A program made the translations under genes and the position numbers. Shown in pieces: positions 57,371-64,000 of a stretch of 64,000 bases of DNA. Under the pieces are notes generated by a model, which was not told where the DNA came from, ran no database searches, and was given only the letters and a program-made list of their open reading frames with translations. Every line of letters starts with the position of its first letter. The first letter of the stretch is position 1. This DNA comes from Ilyonectria destructans (taxonomy: Eukaryota; Ascomycota; Sordariomycetes; Hypocreales; Nectriaceae), in assembly GCA_020740775.1 (NCBI GenBank), contig JAHEWK010000006.1, positions 806,001 to 870,000 of the forward strand, read 5' to 3'.

Positions 57371-58436
57371 GATGGGCGAGGGGGGTCTCTTTGATGGGTT
57401 GGGAAAAGGATATAGAAAGAAAGAAGAGAATTTCAAAAGAGGGCTTCAAAAGAGGGCTTTAAAAGAGGGCAGAATATAAGCCACCGAAACAAGGTTCTCG
57501 ATATAGGTGATGATGACGATGGAGCTGGAGGTGTTGCGGGGTTTGAGGATGTTGGTGCCTGAGGAGATCGGGAGCCCGACGCCCTGACGTCATTGCCGAT
57601 TTACGTCATGCTATTCGCTGGAATGTGAGGGGACCTTGGTTGGAGCCTGAGAATGACATGGTTGCCAGAGTCGGAGAATAAGACTCTAGATGGAAGATAT
57701 AAGGTAAGTTAATGGACAGGAAGCTAGATAAAGGAGGAGACGAACAAAAAATAGACAATAGAAAATCTTCTAGGCCAATATACAGCCGTATCTTCCTTTT
57801 CATGACCACAGCTGATTCGCACTACGCAACAAGTCCTAACTATACTGGGACGAATTATACTAGTACCCAGGAAATACAGGACCAGTACAGGGAATTATTT
57901 CTCCCCTTTAGAGTTTAAGTTATATATAGGGTTCTTTGCGTCCCCATCTGTCTAGGGAGGTGGGGGCAACTGCTCACCCTGCTCAGGCGCTGCTCAGGTA
58001 CTACTCAGGCATGACTCAAGTTAAAGCGGCAACAGTTCCAGCTCTCGCACGACAAAGGAAACTTTCAATATTTGCGCTTGAAATAAATGGTACATTTGTT
58101 GGGCTGAATTGCAGCTGCCGGTCGTGTCCTCGAGTCGTGTTCATGTGATTCACATTCACTCTCCACTCCATGCGCCTGACTCAAATTGGCCTCGTCGTCT
58201 TATCCGGTGGAGCCAAGCTAATGCAACGTGCCACACCCTGGGTGATGCTTTCGCCTAATGGCCTGAAAGGGAAATGAGTTAGTCGTCGTGGTTAATCTGA
58301 ATTGTTGCATAAATGCCCAGCTCTTGTAGTCACTATATATTCATACTGCCCTTCTTTGCCTTTACGCCGTGCCTTTCAGTCTGTTGTCGTCGACATTGTT
58401 CAGTAGACTAGAGACACACCCTCCTAGTTCTTCGCC
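57371..58436. promoter_or_regulatory. Divergent intergenic region, SMP-C2 / DAAO2
   Basis: About 1 kb. A short direct repeat (aaaagagggcttyaaaagaggg) occurs at about 57435-57470. TATATA at about 58334 lies roughly 100 bp upstream of DAAO2. A CTTATC (GATA site) is at 58199-58204. Confidence 0.35.
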
Positions 58437-59578
58437 ATGGTTGCAATCACAATTCTCGGTGCAGGGTGAACGGTACCCCTCTTTCTCTCCGTTTGATCTT
58501 TTGCTCACAGATCATAGCATCACTGGCATGGCAATCGCCAGTCAGTTACCGCGGGACTATAAGATCACCATCTTGGGAAAGCATCTTCCTGGTGACCCTC
58601 TGAACAAAGACTTTGCTAGCCCTTGGGCAGGGGCTTGTTGGGTCGGAGTCCATGTATCCAGCCCCAAAGACCAAAAGCTTCAGCTTGACTCCTTCGCTGC
58701 CCTGTGGAAGCTCGCAAAGGCCTATCCTGAGTCTGGAGTTCGAATTTCGGATATGACCGAAATTCTGGAGTATGGCTCACCCGAAGACATCTGGTATCGA
58801 TCTAAAGTTCCTGGCTTCCGATTGCTGAGCAGGGAGGAACTACCAGAGGCCGCCAAGTTTGGAATGACGTACAAAACCGTCGTTATTTCACCACCAGTGT
58901 TCCTGTCCTGGATGAGATCAAGACTTGAGGCCAGAGGAGTGAAGTTTGGACGGATATCTGTCCAGTCACTTGGGGAGCTTAAAGACTTCGGCCACGACGT
59001 GCTAATCAATGCTACTGGGGCCCAGTCGAAGCATCTCAATGATGTTTCCGATTCCGCCCTGGTTCCATATCGCCTTCAATCCATCATCATGGAGAAAAAC
59101 TACAACCAAGGGTATATTTACCGAGGAAACAACGGCTATTACTTCAACATGTTTGGACGACCAGATGGAACCACATACGTTGGAGGCATCAAAATGCTGG
59201 GTAGCAGTGACCGAACCGTCTACGACTCAGATCGTCAACTTGTATGTTTCTTCACCTGAAGATAACTCAAAATTGAGAAACCCTTTACTCACACTGATTT
59301 AGATCCTATCCCGCGGACATGAGCTATTGCCGGACCAGCTTCCTTCGTCAAATCCGAATGACTACCAGATTCTTTACGACATTGCAACCACGTACTCTTT
59401 CAGACCCCAAGAGAATGGAGGCGCAAGAATAGAAAAGGAGATTCTTGATGGTCAAAAGGTTGTGCATGCATATGGCCAGGAGGCTGGCGGGTATTGCTTC
59501 AGTTTTGGACTCGGTAGAGCAGCGACCGAGTTAGTGGCGGACTACATATATGAGCTACCTACCCAGAGCCAGCTATAA
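58437..59578 (+). CDS. D-amino-acid oxidase family flavoprotein 2, 342 aa, 3 exons
   Basis: Exons 58437-58465, 58518-59241 and 59303-59578. The exon pattern 29/724/276 nt mirrors DAAO1 (29/727/276), so the two are duplicates. The split FAD loop is GAGITGMAIA; FASPWAGACWVGV, DVLINATGAQSKHL, NGYYFNMF and VVHAYGQEAGGYCFSFG are family motifs. Arg285 in YSFRPQENGG is at the substrate-carboxylate position, so typical D-amino-acid oxidation is expected here. The C-terminus is QSQL, not a good PTS1. Makes 2-oxo acid, ammonia and H2O2. Confidence 0.92.
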
Positions 59579-60147
59579 ATAGCTGTGCTCGTCTCAATAT
59601 CACCCACAAGAGGTGCTTTCTCTCTGCTAAGAGATTTGAGATGCTCGTAGTCTCTGCTAAAGCATGTCGGGTCACCTGTCCGCAGAACATGAGAGTTGAA
59701 CAAAGGGTCTCGAGCCTGCCTTCGGACTATACTACCACCTAGTAGACCACTAATCTTCGGAATTTGTATAACGTGAACTATTCAGTCGACCGTCCCAACT
59801 TCCATAACGTGAGACGTCACGTATCACACCACTAGGTGACAACACTGCTGAGTTTTACTGGGCACAGTTGTCAAGAAGTGTACATGTTTCCGATATGAAC
59901 GGTACTGAAAGACGGATGTAGGTCCCAACTTTGGTGCGGGGTAGTAAAATTAGGACAAGAAGGCTACTTATGGCTGTACCTTTGCCTAATCCGGTCAAAA
60001 TACGAGGCAGGCCTCTTGCCGAATTTTACGAACTTACGAGCCTTGATAAGCGAATCCCTATATTTACCGGAAATTCTTGCGCATTTCGATCAATCACTGT
60101 TCCAATTACAAGGTCCTCTTAAATCGCTCTGCCAAAACTTCATTACC
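59579..60147. other. Intergenic, DAAO2 terminator and GMC2 promoter
   Basis: About 570 bp. The GMC2 frame is open upstream to 60016, but the ATG at 60148 (ttaccATGgcc) is the family start. Confidence 0.35.
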
Positions 60148-61822
60148 ATGGCCACACAGATTCTTCCAGCTGCCGATGTTGCCAGCTACGATTACCTGAT
60201 CGTGGGAGGCGGGACTGCCGGATGCGTCGTCGCGAGCCGGTTGGCTGAGTACCTACCAAAGAAGCGGATTCTACTAATTGAAGGTGGTCCAACCGATGTT
60301 GGGGATAATCGCGTGCTTTTGCTCAATGACCGCATCAAGACGATTGGCACAGACCTGGACTACGGTTACACAAGTGTACCACAGCCCAATGGTATGTATC
60401 CTGTACCGCTCCTTATTTACCCCACGTCTAATCATGTGCTCAGGCAATAGCCATATCCTTCACTCCAGGGCAAAGGTTTTGGGTGGCTGTTCCAGTCACA
60501 ATGACATGGTGTCCTTCCGCACTACCGAGTACGACGCATATACTTGGCAAAAGATGGGCTGCAAAGGCTGGACCTTTGAATTGTTCAACCGCTTGCTCGA
60601 CAATCTGCGCACAACTGTTCGGATCCCTCATCCTCGCGACCAGAACCAGATGTGCAAGGATTGGATTGATTCGGCTCGAAATGCTCTTGAGATCAACAAG
60701 ATTTCCGACTTCAACGCTCTGATCGCCACCAAGCAAGGCCTTCCTGAAGGTGCTGGGTGGTGCAATGTGTCATATGACCCTGACACGGGCTATAGAAACA
60801 GTGCAAGCATTGCGTACTTGCATCCAATCTTTCGTGGGGAGCAGCATCGGCCAAACCTGACAGTTCTTACTGATTCGTGGGTTTCAAAAGTGCATGTCGA
60901 AAACGATACGGCCACCAGTATTGATGTCACCTTTCGTTGTGGCAATAAATACACCCTGCGAGCAAAAAGAGAGATTGTGCTCTGTGCCGGCGCTATTGAC
61001 ACGCCGAGGCTGCTTCTTCTCTCCGGAATCGGTCCTCGCAAACATCTGGAATCTGTCAATATCCCGGTTGTCAAGGATATACCTGGAGTGGGCGAGAACT
61101 TAAAGGATCATCCGATGACGACTATGCTCTATGAACTCAACGAGCCTGCTCCTTCGAACACCGCCATGAACTCCGACGCTTGCTTGTTTATGCGCGCTAA
61201 GCCATTCAATGAGGCTGGTGACGATGGATACACACCAGACGTGATGATTCACATGTTTCAGATTCCTTTTTGCGAAGACCTGGAACGGCTTGGATATGAG
61301 ATCCCTGAGAATGTTTTCCATTTCCTTCCGGTTGTTCCGCGACCTCGATCAGTTGGGCGACTTTACTTGAAGTCAAACGACCCCAATGAGAAACCTGCTC
61401 TGGACTTTCGATATTTCACGGACTCGGGAGCTTACGACGCTTCGATTCTCGTGGAAGGTATCAAGGCCTCTCGGAAGGTTGCGGAACAAGCTCCGTTCAA
61501 GAATTGGATCAAGCGCGAAATTGCGCCCGGCCCTCACATATCAACCGACGAGGAACTTGAAAAGTACGCCCGCGCCGCTTCTAGCACAGTTTACCATCCC
61601 ACGTCTACTACCAAAATGGGTGATACAAGAAACGACCCTCTGGCGGTTGTGGACTCGGAGCTGAAGGTTCGGGGTATCAAAGGGCTTCGAATTGCTGATG
61701 CAGGCATCTTTCCAACGATGCTGTCTGTTAATCCAATGCTGACGGTGTTGTGTGTGGGAGAACGTGCCGCTGAGCTGATCGCTGCGGAAGCTGGCTGGGC
61801 TGTGGAGAAGGCTAGAATATGA
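60148..61822 (+). CDS. GMC oxidoreductase 2, 540 aa, 2 exons
   Basis: Exons 60148-60391 and 60444-61822; the first exon (244 nt) and the intron position are the same as in GMC1, so they are paralogues. FAD motif: [29 protein letters not shown] keeps the His (H100) that would bind FAD covalently, and the catalytic pair H466 (VYHPTST) and N511 (VNPMLT) is intact. The position of the choline-binding glutamate is Met306 (KDHPMTT), and the residue after SHN is Asp, so a different alcohol is likely. It follows DAAO2 in the same orientation. Confidence 0.92.
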
Positions 61823-62092
61823 CGCTGTATGACAAAGGGGCCATGATATTTCTGGACTGTGTATTACTATCCTATGCTTGCAGGGATAGCAGACCATCAA
61901 GACTACAATATTCTATGGTCCCACGGTTCTGGCGTGGGCTAAACAATAAACTTGCAATGAATTGACGGGATGCTGGGAACGATGCTGCATCATTTCAGGC
62001 GCTCAGAGTAAAACATAGTGACTCAAAATAATGCAAGAGGTTGGTATACCCGATCTCCAGATTTCCAGAATATGTGCTCTGAATACATGCCC
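61823..62092. terminator. Convergent 3' region, GMC2 / Zn2Cys6 factor 3
   Basis: 270 bp between two convergent genes; nothing further seen. Confidence 0.3.
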
Positions 62093-63574
62093 TCACCCAA
62101 GCCTAAGTCTCCAGTTCTTAAGCAACATTAACTCGAGCCAAGAGATCCCAACACCCATATCTTTAAGTTCCCACAACTCTTGCAGAAGTTGAGTGGCTCG
62201 TAAATTAGCGGGTAGTCTGTTGAACGAGGAGAGAGCCTGGAACCTCTCGATGACCGTTGCCCGGAGCAGTCCGTCGTCCTTAGTTAGCTCAGCGCCAGCT
62301 GTCATCAGTGGAATCGGCTGTAGTACCATCAGAGGTGAATCTATCGGTATAGAAGAGAGACTTTTGATGGTTTGAGTAGCGTATTCCTTGATCTTCAACT
62401 CATTATCAGTCGAAAAGGTATAGGCATGATCCTGCGGGGAAGTTGCGTCCACGTTTTGGCTACATACTCGGTGCAGCATCAAAAGGCCATGGTATCTGAA
62501 GGCATTCGCAGTCGTATCCCAGGGAATATCATCTCCAGAATGTGTCCATTCTAATAGTTGCTGCTCAAATGTCTGTTCCAGTGGAGCATCACGGTGGCCA
62601 CCCTCGACGACGGCTCTGCAGTGCCTCCCTAACTTTCCCAGTAGATAAAATAACTTGGTGTAAGAACCCGTAATTGGATGCCGAGCGTCTCCCATATTTG
62701 TGATATACTCATCTAACTGTGAGGTGCTCGGAGGTTCTTGCTCAGCAGGGTCAACAAGGGTTGAACATGTCAGGCTCCAGTACACGTACGCCCCCACAAC
62801 GAAACGCATCAATGGGTCAGTTCGCGCCTCTGGGTCCGCAAGTATCAATTCGAGCATCTGACGGAAAGCAAAGAAATGTTCCTTGCCGTAGTCAATAAAA
62901 TCCTCATCGATAAATGACGATGAGAGCCCCAGAAGATAGGTCGTTAAAAGATATGGCATGAGAGGTCTTCCACCGTGCTGCAACTCGGTACGCAGTGTAG
63001 ACATTGCTTTGCTTCTTTCCTCGAGACATTGATTGAGCTTGGAATGTTGAAAAAAGTGTTGATAGGCGGCGCTAATGCTTTGGATGATATGCGCCAGTGA
63101 AGGAGCGTTGGAGAGATGGGTGAGAATAGGAAAGGATAGTGGATTCTGGCCATGGTCCACCACCATGATGCGACTTGTTGTTTCGAACCACTGTTGCAAT
63201 AGCTTCTTGTTCATGAACGATATGTGATGAAAGGGATCCCAAGTGAACGTGGCGGGTGGGTTCATGCCAAGAGTAGATAGCCAAGGGAGTTCCATTTGCC
63301 ACTGGTCAGGTCGAGGAACCGACGAACAGAGTTCGCCCCGCCGTTGACAGCGTAATCAAACGGGAAATGTTTCATCGCATTTGACTCGGCGAGTCTTGCA
63401 TTCTCGACACCCAGATCGACTCTTTCCTGCCGAGCGTCTGATTCGGCGAGCTGGCTCGGGACTGCCATCACCTGAGACACATGTGGTGATAGCGGCGGTG
63501 GTGATATCTGTGGTGGTGATATCTGTGGTGGGGCCGCATTTTACCGGGGCAAATCGGATCCGAGGGGCCGTCAT
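62093..63574 (-). pseudogene. Zn2Cys6 transcription factor 3 with an in-frame stop at the fourth zinc cysteine
   Basis: The ATG at 63574 (MTAPRIRFAPVK) starts a 494-codon region with the same layout as the regulators at 25896 (491 aa) and 34569 (521 aa). Codon 73 (63358-63356) is TGA exactly where the paralogues have the fourth cysteine of CRECKTRRVKCDETFPVC; the next residues LRCQRRGELC, RPDQWQMELPW, LLQQWFETTSRIMVV and the end WELKDMGVGISWLELMLLKNW are intact and in the same frame. No splice sites remove it, and the paralogues have no intron here. The product would stop at 72 aa, or start inside at MELPWLS (63295) without DNA-binding domain. Recent nonsense mutation, read-through or sequencing error are all possible. 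Confidence 0.85.
63481..63535. repeat. 15-bp tandem repeat in the N-terminal coding part of factor 3
   Basis: On the plus strand ggtggtgatatctgt is repeated twice with flanking partial copies, encoding TTDITTTDITTAAITT on the minus strand. The stretch has no counterpart in the two paralogous regulators. Confidence 0.8.
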
Positions 63575-64000
63575 GTTCCCTATATCGCGCAGGAAGCTAT
63601 TCTGGATCAAGAAATACGAGATGGGCTGATGGCCGGCAAGACTGATTCTGCGGTCGAAGAAGAGACGGGGCAAGGTAGAATTGAGGGTGGAATGAGGAGG
63701 CTTGACAGGGGAGGGATTAAACACGGCGGAGATGCGCATTGAACTCGGCAGCACTCGACATTCGGAAATACACTACTGAAGTGCCCCGTTTACTACGTAG
63801 CTTGGCGCCCTACTAAGTCTTATCATCGGCATCTCAGTGTGCTGCAACAACACGCCCGCTTCGTGATAAGTACCCGGCCCGAGTTACCCCGCCCTGCCAA
63901 GAGATCGTAATGCCGACGAATCTGGAAATAGTCGTACACCAAGATTGTCCGTATTTTCTTCACATGCGGTAAGCGCCGTTACCACCTCGCCTATCCAGCG
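63575..64000. other. Right edge, promoter of factor 3; no gene seen
   Basis: No convincing frame from the factor 3 start to the window end. Confidence 0.35.

Noticed and set aside
34404..58204. GATAAG hexamers near promoters as evidence of nitrogen control
   Set aside because: Single copies of a six-base site are expected by chance many times in 64 kb.
63300..63420. An intron that could remove the stop in Zn2Cys6 factor 3
   Set aside because: The sequence on both sides of the TGA is in the same frame and aligns residue by residue with intronless paralogues, so splicing would delete conserved cysteines.
1..64000. tRNA, rRNA, CRISPR arrays and viral genes
   Set aside because: By eye I saw no cloverleaf with a GGTTCGAAT-type T-arm, no rRNA, no spaced repeat array and no viral replication gene; a covariance-model scan would be needed to exclude tRNAs fully.

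Overview
The window is nuclear DNA of a filamentous ascomycete (Pezizomycotina, most likely a sordariomycete). The evidence is many short 48-122 bp GT-AG introns, Zn2Cys6 regulators, fungal-type permeases, a NACHT/STAND protein, an AT-rich stretch with RIP-like mutations, and a pseudogene whose lesions have RIP character. Gene models below were built by hand: for each spliced gene the exon phases were checked so that the joined frame stays open and conserved motifs are restored.

Left flank (1-15 kb): a partial NmrA-like reductase cut by the window edge; an AT-rich block holding a large imperfect palindrome; an AhpD-like protein divergent from an SDR; a Zn2Cys6 factor; a second SDR; a short stand-alone M24 peptidase-fold protein; a five-exon DUF2461 protein; and a MOSC protein with two inserted membrane segments.

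Central and right part (15-64 kb): a catabolic island rich in flavoenzymes and transporters. It has two GABA/choline-type APC permeases and one AAT-type permease, two paralogous aldehyde dehydrogenases, two paralogous D-amino-acid-oxidase-family enzymes, two paralogous GMC oxidases of choline-oxidase type, a DadA/PuuB-type FAD oxidase, a GABA aminotransferase, a Baeyer-Villiger monooxygenase, a P450, and three paralogous Zn2Cys6 regulators. Exon lengths match within each paralogous pair, so the pairs come from gene duplication. A NACHT protein with ankyrin-like repeats, an NmrA-like protein, a cupin and a lipid-transfer (SMP-C2) protein are interspersed.

How the genes may work together (inference): permeases import a small nitrogenous compound; GMC oxidases and aldehyde dehydrogenases turn an alcohol into an aldehyde and then an acid, as in choline to glycine betaine; DAAO/DadA-type oxidases, two of which end in peroxisomal tripeptides, deaminate or cleave amines; and the GABA transaminase passes the carbon to succinate. 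The three related regulators would control different parts. One regulator has an in-frame stop exactly at the fourth zinc-binding cysteine codon, one DAAO lacks the substrate-binding arginine, and one GMC lacks the glutamate that binds choline in choline oxidase, so the duplicated half seems to be diverging or decaying.
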